Source: Clostridiales bacterium
GTDB taxonomy: Bacteria; Bacillota; Clostridia; Tissierellales; Dethiosulfatibacteraceae
Length of the DNA stretch: 24,308 nt
Assembly: GCA_003539375.1 (NCBI GenBank)
Contig: DPPH01000256.1
Location: 3,194 to 27,501, forward strand
Reading direction: 5' to 3'
The notes under the pieces were generated by a model. It ran no database searches, had not been told where the DNA came from, and was given only the letters and a program-made list of their open reading frames with translations. Positions within the stretch are counted from its first letter, which is position 1. The number at the start of each line of letters is the position of its first letter. Shown piece after piece: positions 15,483-22,789 of this stretch. The position numbers and the translations under genes are program-made.

Positions 15483-15863
15483 ATGAACTATATTTGCGAA
15501 AGACAATTTCAAAGCGATCTACAGACTGCCCAGCTTGTAATTAATGAAATACTATCGAATATTGATAAAAGATTAGATGAAAATCATATATTTGATGTGA
15601 GACTAATACTCAACGAATTAATTTCAAACTGTGTGATACATGGAAATAAAAAAGATGAAAATAAGCAGGTTAATCTGTTTTTCTCTTTGAATAGAAATAA
15701 AATAAAAATAAAAGTATCCGACGAAGGAAAGGGCTTTAATATTTTCCAATGTAAGAGTAATATAATGGATGAAAATGGAAGAGGTCTTGTTCTTGTTAAA
15801 GGATTGTCGGATAAATTTCAAATAAAAGGTAATACTATAACCGTACTAAAAAGCATAAATTAG
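15483..15863 (+). CDS. RsbW/SpoIIAB-like GHKL ATPase (anti-sigma factor or serine kinase type)
   Basis: A 126-residue single-domain HATPase_c_2 protein. The N box is LILNELISNCVIHGN (41-55, E45 and N49), the G1 box is SDEGKGF (79-85) and the G2 box is NGRGLVLVKGL (98-108). RsbW-type proteins bind ATP, sequester a sigma factor and phosphorylate a STAS-domain antagonist. Neither a STAS gene nor a sigma factor gene is next to it, so the partner is unknown and sigma control is only inferred from the family. The ATG at 15483 follows GAGGTTGATGAT. It lies 73 bases after ppdK and 12 bases before the VOC gene. Confidence 0.8.
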   Translation: MNYICERQFQSDLQTAQLVINEILSNIDKRLDENHIFDVRLILNELISNCVIHGNKKDENKQVNLFFSLNRNKIKIKVSDEGKGFNIFQCKSNIMDENGRGLVLVKGLSDKFQIKGNTITVLKSIN

Positions 15864-15875
15864 GAGTGATAATAT

Positions 15876-16253
15876 ATGAAAGATGTATGGGATGGTTTAA
15901 TAGCATTTTATGGTACTGAAAATTTAGAAAAAACTCACAAGTTTTATTCCGATTTGTTGGAACTTAAATTATTTAAGGATCAGGGCAAATGCAGGATTTA
16001 TGAGGTACCAAACGGAGGTAAAATTGGCTTCTGCGAGCATTTAGAAAATTGTGGAGGAGAAAATGGACCTATCATTACTTTGGTAGCTAAAGATGTGGAT
16101 AAAATATATGCACATATAGCTAGTTCAGGATATAAAATACCACCTTTACCAGAAGAAAATGAAGAATTTCAAATATACCACTTTTTCGTTGAAGACCCAA
16201 GTGGATATAAGGTAGAAATTCAAAAATTTATGGAGGATGAAGATTTAGAATAA
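15876..16253 (+). CDS. VOC-family (glyoxalase/dioxygenase-fold) protein
   Basis: A 125-residue protein with two beta-alpha-beta-beta-beta halves of the vicinal oxygen chelate fold: NLEKTHKFYSDLLELKLF in the first and VAKDVDKIYAHIASSGYK with FVEDPSGYKVEIQKF in the second. The second half keeps candidate metal ligands (H in YHFF, E in VEIQ). The first half lacks the usual histidine at its first strand (LIAFYGTEN), so a glyoxalase I reaction cannot be assumed. The function is unknown. It may equally bind a small ligand or give drug or thiol resistance. TAGGAGTGATAAT precedes the ATG. It shares a transcript with the RsbW-like gene and ends at a terminator. Confidence 0.82.
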   Translation: MKDVWDGLIAFYGTENLEKTHKFYSDLLELKLFKDQGKCRIYEVPNGGKIGFCEHLENCGGENGPIITLVAKDVDKIYAHIASSGYKIPPLPEENEEFQIYHFFVEDPSGYKVEIQKFMEDEDLE

Positions 16254-16267
16254 GAAATAGTTTAAAT

Positions 16268-16291
16268 CCAGCTGGAAAGCTGGTTTTTTTT
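16268..16291 (+). terminator. Rho-independent terminator after the VOC gene
   Basis: CCAGCT (16268-16273) pairs with AGCTGG (16278-16283) around GGAA, followed at once by eight T. It ends the unit containing the RsbW-like and VOC genes. Confidence 0.88.
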
Positions 16292-16295
16292 ATGC

Positions 16296-16324
16296 TTTAT
16301 ATTAAACAGTAGATGTATTATAAT
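16296..16324 (+). promoter_or_regulatory. Promoter of the class IV aminotransferase gene
   Basis: TTTATA (16296-16301), 17-bp spacer, TATAAT (16319-16324). It lies just after the terminator of the previous unit and 45 bases before the start codon. Confidence 0.55.
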
Positions 16325-16368
16325 AGTAATGTTGGATATCATCAAATACATAATAAAAGAGGTATATT

Positions 16369-17196
16369 ATGAGAAATGAAAATATTTTAAAGTACGGTAT
16401 ATTAAATGGAGAAGTTGTTGATAGTGATAAAATTGAAGAAGTATTAAAAACTAACAAGGTTAAAGTATACGATGTTTTAAGACTGGTTAACAGTAAGCCT
16501 TTATATTTTGAGAACCACCTGGACAGGTTAAATAGAAGTATAGAATTGATAGGTTATGAAGACAGATATTATGAAAATGATTTTAAAAAAGATATAGAAA
16601 AATTGGTAGTTAAATCCGGCAGAACTAATAATAATATTAAAACTACATATTTCGAAGAAGATCAACCTATTAAAGTATTATATATGGTTAAAAGCACATA
16701 TCCTAAGGAAGATAAATATAGTGAAGGATATAAGACTATTTTAATGTATGAAGAAAGAGAAAATCCTAATGCTAAGGTTTTAAACGAAGAAAGAAGAAAA
16801 ATAGTTAATGAAATATTAAAAGATGTAGGAGCTGATGAAGCGATTTTTCTTACAGAAAATAAGGTGGTTTTAGAAGGTAGCAGGTCAAACTTATTTTTTG
16901 TTAAAGGTGAAAAAATCATAACTTCTCCAGATGAGAGAGTTTTACTAGGAACTACAAGACAAAAAATTTTAGAAATATGCGAAAAAAATAATATATCTGT
17001 ATTAAAGCGTGAAATTATGCTTGACGAGTTAAACTTTTTTGATGCAGCTTTTGTTACCGGGACTTCTATAGATATTATGCCTATAAATAGAATAGATACC
17101 ATACGATTTAGCACTAACAACAAAGTTGTAAAAAAATTGACAGGATTGTACAACAAAGACAAGTTAGAATATTTAAAAAATTATAAAAGAGCTTAA
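16369..17196 (+). CDS. Class IV PLP-dependent aminotransferase (branched-chain / aminodeoxychorismate lyase-like)
   Basis: A 275-residue fold-type IV PLP enzyme. Seen: KVYDVLRLVNSKPLYFENHLDRL (32-54, substrate-side start of the fold), candidate PLP lysine K136 in NPNAKVLNEERRK, VVLEGSRSNLFFVKG (166-180) and the phosphate-binding LLGTTRQKILEIC, then FVTGTSIDIMPI. Relatives act on branched-chain amino acids, D-amino acids or 4-amino-4-deoxychorismate, and the sequence does not settle which. No folate or branched-chain biosynthetic gene lies beside it. AGAGGTATATT precedes the ATG. It is a single-gene unit with its own promoter. The hairpin behind it has a U tract only on the opposite strand, so its own termination is uncertain. 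Confidence 0.85.
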   Translation: MRNENILKYGILNGEVVDSDKIEEVLKTNKVKVYDVLRLVNSKPLYFENHLDRLNRSIELIGYEDRYYENDFKKDIEKLVVKSGRTNNNIKTTYFEEDQPIKVLYMVKSTYPKEDKYSEGYKTILMYEERENPNAKVLNEERRKIVNEILKDVGADEAIFLTENKVVLEGSRSNLFFVKGEKIITSPDERVLLGTTRQKILEICEKNNISVLKREIMLDELNFFDAAFVTGTSIDIMPINRIDTIRFSTNNKVVKKLTGLYNKDKLEYLKNYKRA

Positions 17197-17198
17197 TA

Positions 17199-17236
17199 CA
17201 AAAAGATAAAGCGACCTGGGTAGGTCGCCTTATCTT
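17199..17236 (-). terminator. Rho-independent terminator of the candidate small RNA
   Basis: On the minus strand, AAGAUAAGGCGACCU (17236-17222) pairs with AGGUCGCUUUAUCUU (17217-17203) around ACCC, with one G-U pair, followed by UUU at 17202-17200. In the plus direction there is no U tract after the stem. Confidence 0.82.
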
Positions 17237-17293
17237 AAGCATAAATGCTTAAAAGGGGTATTGGGAATATATTTGGCTATCGGGGGGATAACC
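17199..17293 (-). ncRNA. Candidate C-rich small regulatory RNA, about 95 nt
   Basis: Read on the minus strand. A 7-bp hairpin (17293-17275) starts the RNA: GGUUAUC pairs with GAUAGCC around a CCCCC loop. An unpaired stretch 17274-17251 follows, containing UUCCCAAUACCCC. Then come a small hairpin AAGCAUUUAUGCUU (17250-17237) and a 15-bp terminator hairpin. Both large stems contain a G-U pair that is valid only in the minus-strand RNA; the plus strand would have A-C mismatches. A strong promoter ends 6 bases upstream. No open reading frame with a ribosome site was seen. Unpaired C-rich segments are typical of Gram-positive small RNAs that mask ribosome binding sites. I do not recognise the family. 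Confidence 0.7.
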
Positions 17294-17299
17294 ACTTTC

Positions 17300-17328
17300 A
17301 TTATAGCACACTGGAAAAATTAAATCAA
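17300..17328 (-). promoter_or_regulatory. Strong minus-strand promoter for the candidate small RNA
   Basis: On the minus strand: TTGATT (17328-17323), exactly 17 bp, then TGC TATAAT with the -10 at 17305-17300 and an extended -10 TG. Transcription would start at about 17293, exactly at the first base of the 5' hairpin. No coding gene lies downstream on this strand before the terminator. Confidence 0.75.
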
Positions 17329-17384
17329 TAGGTATATTTATTAAGAAATAAAAACGAATATTAAGGAAATAAGGAGCTGATAAA

Positions 17385-18539
17385 ATGGCTGTATACCTTG
17401 ATAATGCTGCAACAACAAAGATAGATAGTGAAGCTCTTAATAAGCTTATAGAGACTCACAAAAACAACTACGGTAATCCTTCTTCCCTTCATAAAATGGG
17501 AGTAAATTCAGAAAAAATATATAAGTTAAACTTAGAATATATTTCAAATATGATTAATGCTAAACCTTCAAATATAATCATTACATCTGGAGGAACTGAG
17601 GGAAATAATACAGGATTATGGCAGATAATAAGGTTTAAGAATAAAAAGAAAAAAATACTGACAACTAAAATAGAACATCCATCAGTAACTAAATACTGGG
17701 AGTTTTTAAAGGAAGAAAAAGGTATAAAAGTTCAGCACTACGGTTACTATAATAATGGTGAATATAGGGTGGATGATTTATATGAAAAGATCGATGACAG
17801 TACAGGACTAGTAACAATTCCTTTTGTAAATAGTGAGATAGGTTTCTTGCAGAATATAGAAGAAATGACTCAAAAAATTAAGGGAATTAGTAAGGAAGTA
17901 TTAATACATGTAGATGGAGTCCAAGGATTTGGTAAATTAAAAATAGATGTTAGTAAATTAAAAATAGACACTATGTCCTTTTCTTCTCATAAAATACACG
18001 GTCCAAAAGGTATAGGGGGACTTTACATTAAAGAACCTGACAAATTTGTACCCCTACTTTACGGTGGAGGACAGCAGAAAAATTTAAGGTCAGGCACTGA
18101 AGATATTCCATCTATAGCATCCTTTGGAAAAACTTGTGAGATAGCTAGCAAGACAATGGATGAAAATTATGAGAAAGTTAAAAGGATTAATAAAATGTAT
18201 CGAGAGTTGTTACCTAATTATATTGAAGAGGTAATTTTTAATGGAAATTTAGAAAAAACTTCCCCATATATTTTAAACTTATCGATTAAGGATATTAAGA
18301 GTGAAGTTTTAATACATTTTTTAGAAATGGATGACATTTATATATCTTCCGGATCAGCATGTTCTTCAAACTATAAGGGAATAAGCGAAACTTACCAGGC
18401 TTTAAATATTCCTCAAAATTTTTTAGACGGAACAGTAAGAATCAGTTTTGGAAGATACAGTAATGAAAAAGATGTAAAATATGTAGTAGAAAAAATTGCA
18501 AAATATACAAATGAAATAAGAAAAATGGTTAGGAGATAA
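17385..18539 (+). CDS. Cysteine desulfurase (NifS/IscS class), partner of ThiI
   Basis: A PLP enzyme that takes sulfur from cysteine as an enzyme-bound persulfide. The 384-residue protein has the N-terminal YLDNAATT (4-11), SGGTEGNN (68-75), H98 in EHPS, D177 in HVDGVQ, PLP lysine K203 in SSHKIHGPKG, and the persulfide cysteine C326 in SSGSACSSN. The ATG at 17385 follows AAGGAGCTGATAAA. thiI starts one base after its stop, so the two are translationally coupled. This is the same pairing as B. subtilis nifZ-thiI, where the desulfurase is dedicated to tRNA 4-thiouridine. No iscU or sufU scaffold gene is near, which supports that role over general Fe-S assembly. It might also feed FdhD, but that is speculation. 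Confidence 0.93.
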   Translation: MAVYLDNAATTKIDSEALNKLIETHKNNYGNPSSLHKMGVNSEKIYKLNLEYISNMINAKPSNIIITSGGTEGNNTGLWQIIRFKNKKKKILTTKIEHPSVTKYWEFLKEEKGIKVQHYGYYNNGEYRVDDLYEKIDDSTGLVTIPFVNSEIGFLQNIEEMTQKIKGISKEVLIHVDGVQGFGKLKIDVSKLKIDTMSFSSHKIHGPKGIGGLYIKEPDKFVPLLYGGGQQKNLRSGTEDIPSIASFGKTCEIASKTMDENYEKVKRINKMYRELLPNYIEEVIFNGNLEKTSPYILNLSIKDIKSEVLIHFLEMDDIYISSGSACSSNYKGISETYQALNIPQNFLDGTVRISFGRYSNEKDVKYVVEKIAKYTNEIRKMVRR

Positions 18540-18540
18540 T

Positions 18541-19704
18541 ATGTATAATAATATAAGTATGAGCTTAGGAGAAATTGTATTAAAGGGTAGAAACAGAGGT
18601 TACTTTGAGAATAAATTAAATCAGTCTCTAAAACGAGTAATAGACGATAAGGAAATAAAGATATATAGAGACAGAGGTAAAGTTTTTTTGGATATTGATG
18701 ATAACATAGATAAAATGGTTAGAAAAATAAGTAAAGTTTTTGGCATCGTAGTAGTATCTCCATGTGTAAAAATAGAAAGTGACCTTGAAGATATAAAAAA
18801 TACTGTAGTAGAATATGTTAATTTTAAAAAAGAAAGTAGAAATATAAAGACTTTTAAAATAAAAGCAAAAAGAGCTGACAAAACTTTTCCGGTGAAATCA
18901 ATGGATTTAAACAATATTTTAGGTGGGGAAGTATTAAAAAATGTTGAGGATATAAAAGTTGATGTTCACAATCCTGATTTAATTGTAAATGTAGATATAA
19001 GAAGTAAAACCTATATCTATTCTGAAAAATACCAAGGAGGAGGAGGCTTACCTATTGGTTCAAACGGCAGGGGATTAGTATTATTATCTGGAGGAATTGA
19101 TAGTCCTGTAGCTGGATATCTAATGGGAAGGAGAGGAGTAAAGGTAGACTGTATATCTTTTCACTCTTATCCCTATACAAGTATAAGATCGAATGAAAAA
19201 ATAAAAGAATTAAGTGATATTATGTCTGTTTACACCGGTCCTATGAAAGTTTATTTTGTAAATATTTTAGAAATTTACAGACAAATTAAAGAAAAATGCC
19301 AGGAAAAGAACACCACAATTATTGCTAGAAGATTTATGATGAAAATTAGTGAAAAAATTGCCCAAAGAGAAGAATACGACTGCCTTGTAACAGGAGAGAG
19401 CCTAGGACAGGTAGCAAGTCAGACTATCAACTCTCTTAGAGTTATAGAAAACAGTGTAGATATTCCTATACTAAGACCTTTAATTGGGAATGATAAAACA
19501 GAGATTATAGATACGGCAAGAGATATTGAGACTTATGAAATTTCTATACAACCTTATGATGACTGCTGTTCAATATTCTCACCAGACAATCCTGTTACTA
19601 GACCTAATTTAGATAATATTTTAGAGGATGAGAAAAACTTAGATGTAGAAAAACTAGTTGAAGAAACTATAGAAAATTCTATAGAGATTTACAACACAAA
19701 ATAA
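18541..19704 (+). CDS. thiI: tRNA 4-thiouridine synthetase ThiI, without rhodanese domain
   Basis: Adenylates U8 of tRNA and inserts sulfur to make 4-thiouridine. The 387-residue protein has an N-terminal ferredoxin-like region (GEIVLKGRNRGYFE, 10-23), a THUMP domain (about 60-163, with KAKRADKTFPVKS), the PP-loop SGGIDSPVAGY (183-193) and C342/C343 in DDCCSIFSPDNP, the position of the catalytic cysteine. It lacks the C-terminal rhodanese domain of E. coli ThiI (482 residues), as usual in Firmicutes, so sulfur must come directly from the desulfurase encoded just upstream. GGAGATAAT precedes the ATG at 18541. Residue 1 begins MYNNISMSLGE, slightly diverged from the usual YGEISLKG pattern. Confidence 0.95.
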   Translation: MYNNISMSLGEIVLKGRNRGYFENKLNQSLKRVIDDKEIKIYRDRGKVFLDIDDNIDKMVRKISKVFGIVVVSPCVKIESDLEDIKNTVVEYVNFKKESRNIKTFKIKAKRADKTFPVKSMDLNNILGGEVLKNVEDIKVDVHNPDLIVNVDIRSKTYIYSEKYQGGGGLPIGSNGRGLVLLSGGIDSPVAGYLMGRRGVKVDCISFHSYPYTSIRSNEKIKELSDIMSVYTGPMKVYFVNILEIYRQIKEKCQEKNTTIIARRFMMKISEKIAQREEYDCLVTGESLGQVASQTINSLRVIENSVDIPILRPLIGNDKTEIIDTARDIETYEISIQPYDDCCSIFSPDNPVTRPNLDNILEDEKNLDVEKLVEETIENSIEIYNTK

Positions 19705-19719
19705 TAGGGGATGATGGAA

Positions 19720-20505
19720 ATGATAGGTATAGCTTTTGAAGGTGGAGGAGCTAAAGGTGCATATCAAATTGGAGTATGGAAATATATACAGGAAAAAAAT
19801 ATAAAGATAGATGGAGTAGTAGGTACTTCAGTTGGAGCAATCAACTCCGCAGCATTTGCAATGGGAGATATTGATTTTGCTCTTAAAATGTGGACAGAAT
19901 TATCTGTTGAAAATATAGTCAAAGATGATGGAAAAGAGAAAAATTTTCCTAAAGAATTTAGTTCAGACTTAGCTAAGGATATCGACAAACTTCAAGAATT
20001 TTTTCTAAACAATAAAGAACCCCTAGATATAGAACCAATGAAAGAAATGATAAAGACTAAAATTGATGAAGAACTTATAAGAAGTAAAAATATAGACCTA
20101 GGTCTAGTTACCTATAATTTAAGTAAAAGAAAGTTGAAAGAGCTATTCTTAGAAGATATTGAAGTAGGAAGTCTGTATAAATATATCATTGCTTCATCTT
20201 ACTTACCTGTTTTCAAAGCCGAAAAAATTGACGGTGATTATTATATAGATGGAGGTTTTTTTAATAATCTCCCTATTAATATGCTTGTGGAAAAAGGTTA
20301 TAAAAAGATAATATCCGTAAGATTGAGACCTGAGGAATTTGATTACTCAGAATTTAATAATATTGATATAATTGATATAAGTCCCGATGAATTTTTAGGA
20401 GGTACCCTAGATTTTAATAGAGAGAATATTTTGAAAAACATTGATAAAGGATACTCCGATGGTAAAAGAATTCTATCTAATGCTATCGATACCTTTATTG
20501 GCTAA
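19720..20505 (+). CDS. Patatin-like phospholipase
   Basis: A 261-residue serine hydrolase of the patatin family (Ser-Asp dyad), expected to cleave acyl esters of membrane lipids. It has the oxyanion-hole FEGGGAKGAYQIG near the N terminus, the nucleophile elbow GTSVG (S37 from this start) and the second catalytic motif IDGGFFNN (D177). There is no signal peptide, so it is probably cytoplasmic. Three in-frame ATGs exist (19711, 19714, 19720). I choose the last because AGGGG (19706-19710) then sits 9 bases upstream, whereas it touches the first. It lies 15 bases after thiI, in the same unit. Its last 33 bases are also the 3' end of rnhA on the other strand. Confidence 0.9.
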   Translation: MIGIAFEGGGAKGAYQIGVWKYIQEKNIKIDGVVGTSVGAINSAAFAMGDIDFALKMWTELSVENIVKDDGKEKNFPKEFSSDLAKDIDKLQEFFLNNKEPLDIEPMKEMIKTKIDEELIRSKNIDLGLVTYNLSKRKLKELFLEDIEVGSLYKYIIASSYLPVFKAEKIDGDYYIDGGFFNNLPINMLVEKGYKKIISVRLRPEEFDYSEFNNIDIIDISPDEFLGGTLDFNRENILKNIDKGYSDGKRILSNAIDTFIG

Positions 20506-20931
20506 TTCATCTGCTTTTTCGTTAAGCTCCACCCCAGAATGACCAGGAACTTTATGGAAGGTTATGGTGTTGATTTTATCTGCATATTTTAAAATCTCCA
20601 TCCATAGCTCTTTATTTTTAACTGGTTTTTTATTGGCTGTTTTCCAGCCATTTTTAATCCATTTTTCATACCATTTTTGATTCATACAGTTTGATATGTA
20701 AGCTGAATCAGTATATATTTCTACAGGGATTTCATATGTTTTAAGGAGCTTTAAAGCTTCTATTATGGCCTTCATTTCCATGATGTTGTTGGTGGTGTTT
20801 TTTTCGCCACCGTAAATTTCTTTCCTATGGCCTTTATAAAGCATAACAGCGCCGTACCCACCTAAATTATTGTCTTTCTGGTTATTTGAACAAGCACCAT
20901 CTGTATATATTATGATTTTATTATCTGTCAT
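20473..20931 (-). CDS. rnhA: Ribonuclease HI
   Basis: Degrades the RNA strand of RNA-DNA hybrids. The 152-residue protein matches E. coli RNase HI (155) and keeps the metal-binding D11 (YTDGACSNN), E52 (NNIMEMKA), D75 (YTDSAYI) and D141 (ADELANKG), plus H131 in VPGHSG. It also has the basic, tryptophan-rich handle KWYEKWIKNGWKTANKKPVKNKELW that binds hybrid. It lies 8 bases after the DUF4364 gene and its TAGGTG ribosome site includes that gene's stop. Its 3' end overlaps the patatin gene by 33 coding bases on the opposite strand, with no terminator between them. Confidence 0.96.
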   Translation of the reverse strand: MTDNKIIIYTDGACSNNQKDNNLGGYGAVMLYKGHRKEIYGGEKNTTNNIMEMKAIIEALKLLKTYEIPVEIYTDSAYISNCMNQKWYEKWIKNGWKTANKKPVKNKELWMEILKYADKINTITFHKVPGHSGVELNEKADELANKGIDSIR

Positions 20932-20939
20932 ATTTACAC

Positions 20940-21464
20940 CTACTTAAATAGTATATTTATAAACTCTGAATATATTTTATCAGGATTTTCTTTCCATTTT
21001 TTCATTATATTTTTTGCAGAATCTTCATCGGGAACATTAATAGATAAGTTAAAAACAGTAATATCATCTTCAAAGGCTTGGAGGATAACTGTAAAATCCT
21101 TATCCTTTCTTTGAAAATAATGTCCAATTAGCTGACGATTCTTTTCAATTTCTTTCTTTAAAGATTTAAAATTGTTTTCTATGCTTTTTCTATATAATTT
21201 TGGTATTTTATCTATAAACATATCTACAGTTTTTTTCCCTGTTTCAGTCAAATAAAAAAGATCTTTGTCATCTACTTTGTCTATCGTAAGAAACCCATCT
21301 TCATTTAGCTCTGTCAGTATCTTTTGCAGGGTAAAATAGTCCATGTAATCTTTCTCAAGGACAAATTTGGTTATATCTGTGTTATTTATGGGTATATTTA
21401 TAGTATAGAATATATATAATATTTTCAATTTATTTTTCGCTAAAATTGAACCGCTATCAAACAA
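20940..21464 (-). CDS. DUF4364 family protein (winged-helix-like)
   Basis: A 174-residue protein. The N-terminal half (LAKNKLKILYIFYTINIPINN, then YFTLQKILTELNEDGFL and LFYLTETGKKTVDMF) looks like a PadR-like winged helix. The C-terminal half ends in a small mixed alpha/beta region (DFTVILQAFEDDITVFNLSINVP). DUF4364 proteins are found in Firmicutes and are predicted regulators; no target is known to me. The start is TTG at 21464 after AAGGTGGTGG, and the usual family N terminus aligns with it. It is the first gene of a two-gene unit with rnhA, so rnhA level probably follows its promoter. Confidence 0.82.
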   Translation of the reverse strand: MFDSGSILAKNKLKILYIFYTINIPINNTDITKFVLEKDYMDYFTLQKILTELNEDGFLTIDKVDDKDLFYLTETGKKTVDMFIDKIPKLYRKSIENNFKSLKKEIEKNRQLIGHYFQRKDKDFTVILQAFEDDITVFNLSINVPDEDSAKNIMKKWKENPDKIYSEFINILFK

Positions 21465-21483
21465 ACTACCACCACCTTTATGT

Positions 21484-21489
21484 ATTATA
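21484..21489 (-). promoter_or_regulatory. Candidate -10 box for DUF4364-rnhA
   Basis: TATAAT on the minus strand, 20 bases before the TTG start. It forms part of a small symmetric element TATTAT-AAC-ATAATA (21484-21498). No good -35 was found. Confidence 0.35.
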
Positions 21490-21598
21490 ACATAATAAGG
21501 AGAAAATATAATAAAAATTGTTAAATTTTATTTAATTGTATATTTTTATAGGTATCTCTGTTAGAATTATATTAACTTAGAAGAAGGAGACGATACAG

Positions 21599-22639
21599 AT
21601 GAATAGATTATTAATCTTTATAAACATTTTTCTTATAGCATTAGCAGGCAATACTGGGTATTTAGAACCCAGCGATAATATAGATAATCCGAAGGAAGAA
21701 ATCACAATAGAAGATATAGATTTAAGCCTTAAACCAAATGAAATGGGTAAGGTTATGGTTTTAATGCTTCATTCTATAGAAGATGAAGATGGAGTGTGGG
21801 AAATATCAAAAGAAGCCTTTAGGGAAGACTTGGAATACCTTTATAATAATGACTACTATCTAGTAGCCCTAAAAGATTTTGTGACGGGAGAGATGGATGT
21901 ACCGGCCGGTAAAACCCCGGTGGTACTTACTTTTGATGATGGATTAAAAAACAATTTTAATGTAATAGAAGAGAATGGCAAATTAATTATTGACCCGGAT
22001 AGTGCAGTAGGAATAATGGAGGATTTCAAGAAGGAAAACCCCGATTTTAATTCTACAGCAACTTTCTATTTGTTTGGAACAAATCCATTTAGACAAAAAG
22101 ACCATATAGAATTCAAATTAAATTTCTTAATAGAAAATGGATATGATGTAGGAAACCATACCTATAATCATGCTTATTTAAATGAATTAGAAGAAGAAGG
22201 CATAAGATTTCAATTGGGAAGACAGGTAGAGGTAATAAAGTATTATATCCCTGATTACGATATGACCACTTTATCACTACCTTACGGACTTAGACCTGAA
22301 GGAGATTTAGAAAAGCATGTTATAAATGGCAGTTATGATGGATTCGAATACAATCATACTGCAGTACTGAATGTTGGTTCCCATCCTAGTTATTCTTGGG
22401 CAGATAAGAGATTTGATTTCAAAGAAATTCCAAGGATTAGGGTAAGTAGTACTGAGGAGAATCAAGAATCGGAAGAATGGTACAAATACTTTGAAGATAA
22501 GTATGATTACAGGTACATAAGCGATGGAGTAAAAGATATTATAACCGTGCCGGAGGATATGAAAGAACAGTTGGATCAAGATAAGATAAAAGGAAAAGAA
22601 ATTCATATATATAACAGGGAGATGTTAGAAAATGAATAA
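21599..22639 (+). CDS. Secreted or membrane-anchored polysaccharide deacetylase (NodB homology)
   Basis: Removes acetyl (or similar) groups from an envelope polysaccharide such as peptidoglycan or poly-GlcNAc. Residues 1-17 form a hydrophobic N-terminal signal or anchor with no lipobox cysteine. NodB motifs are present: MLHSI (56-60), TFDDG (111-115, with D113/D114), the metal pair H187-x3-H191 in GNHTYNH, and SLPYG as motif 3. An insertion between motifs 1 and 2 gives 346 residues. The C terminus is a charged tail. The start at 21599 follows AAGGAGACG. Its 3' end overlaps the small membrane gene by 8 bases. The substrate is not clear from sequence. Confidence 0.88.
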   Translation: MNRLLIFINIFLIALAGNTGYLEPSDNIDNPKEEITIEDIDLSLKPNEMGKVMVLMLHSIEDEDGVWEISKEAFREDLEYLYNNDYYLVALKDFVTGEMDVPAGKTPVVLTFDDGLKNNFNVIEENGKLIIDPDSAVGIMEDFKKENPDFNSTATFYLFGTNPFRQKDHIEFKLNFLIENGYDVGNHTYNHAYLNELEEEGIRFQLGRQVEVIKYYIPDYDMTTLSLPYGLRPEGDLEKHVINGSYDGFEYNHTAVLNVGSHPSYSWADKRFDFKEIPRIRVSSTEENQESEEWYKYFEDKYDYRYISDGVKDIITVPEDMKEQLDQDKIKGKEIHIYNREMLENE

Positions 22640-22772
22640 TTTAGATATTAGATTAATTGCAATAATAATATTTTTTGTTATACTAGTTAGTATTCAGTAT
22701 ACTCTAAATCTTATATTAAAAGAAATCAAAGAGTTAAAAAACATAGTAAGATATAAGAAAAACAAAGATTAA
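22632..22772 (+). CDS. Small single-pass membrane protein, 46 residues
   Basis: Starts at ATG 22632, ends at TAA 22770-22772. It has a short N terminus (MNNLDIR), one hydrophobic segment LIAIIIFFVILVSIQYTLNL (residues 8-27), then a basic amphipathic tail with KEIKELKNIVRYKKNKD. AGGGAG upstream gives good spacing. The start overlaps the deacetylase stop, a sign of translational coupling, and the methyltransferase starts 17 bases later. The predicted topology is N-out with a cytoplasmic basic tail by the positive-inside rule. I do not recognise the family. It may anchor or assist the deacetylase; that is inference. Confidence 0.65.
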   Translation: MNNLDIRLIAIIIFFVILVSIQYTLNLILKEIKELKNIVRYKKNKD

Positions 22773-22789
22773 TTATCAGGAGGATTAAT

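Noticed and set aside
17199..17250. Hairpins read simply as the terminator of the plus-strand aminotransferase
   Set aside because: On the plus strand the long stem has an A-C mismatch and is not followed by T; the U tract, the G-U pairs and a strong promoter all point to the minus strand.
21465..21598. Hidden small gene or RNA between DUF4364 and the deacetylase
   Set aside because: A+T-rich promoter-like DNA with only a small symmetric TATTAT/ATAATA element; no start codon with a ribosome site and no hairpin-plus-T terminator.
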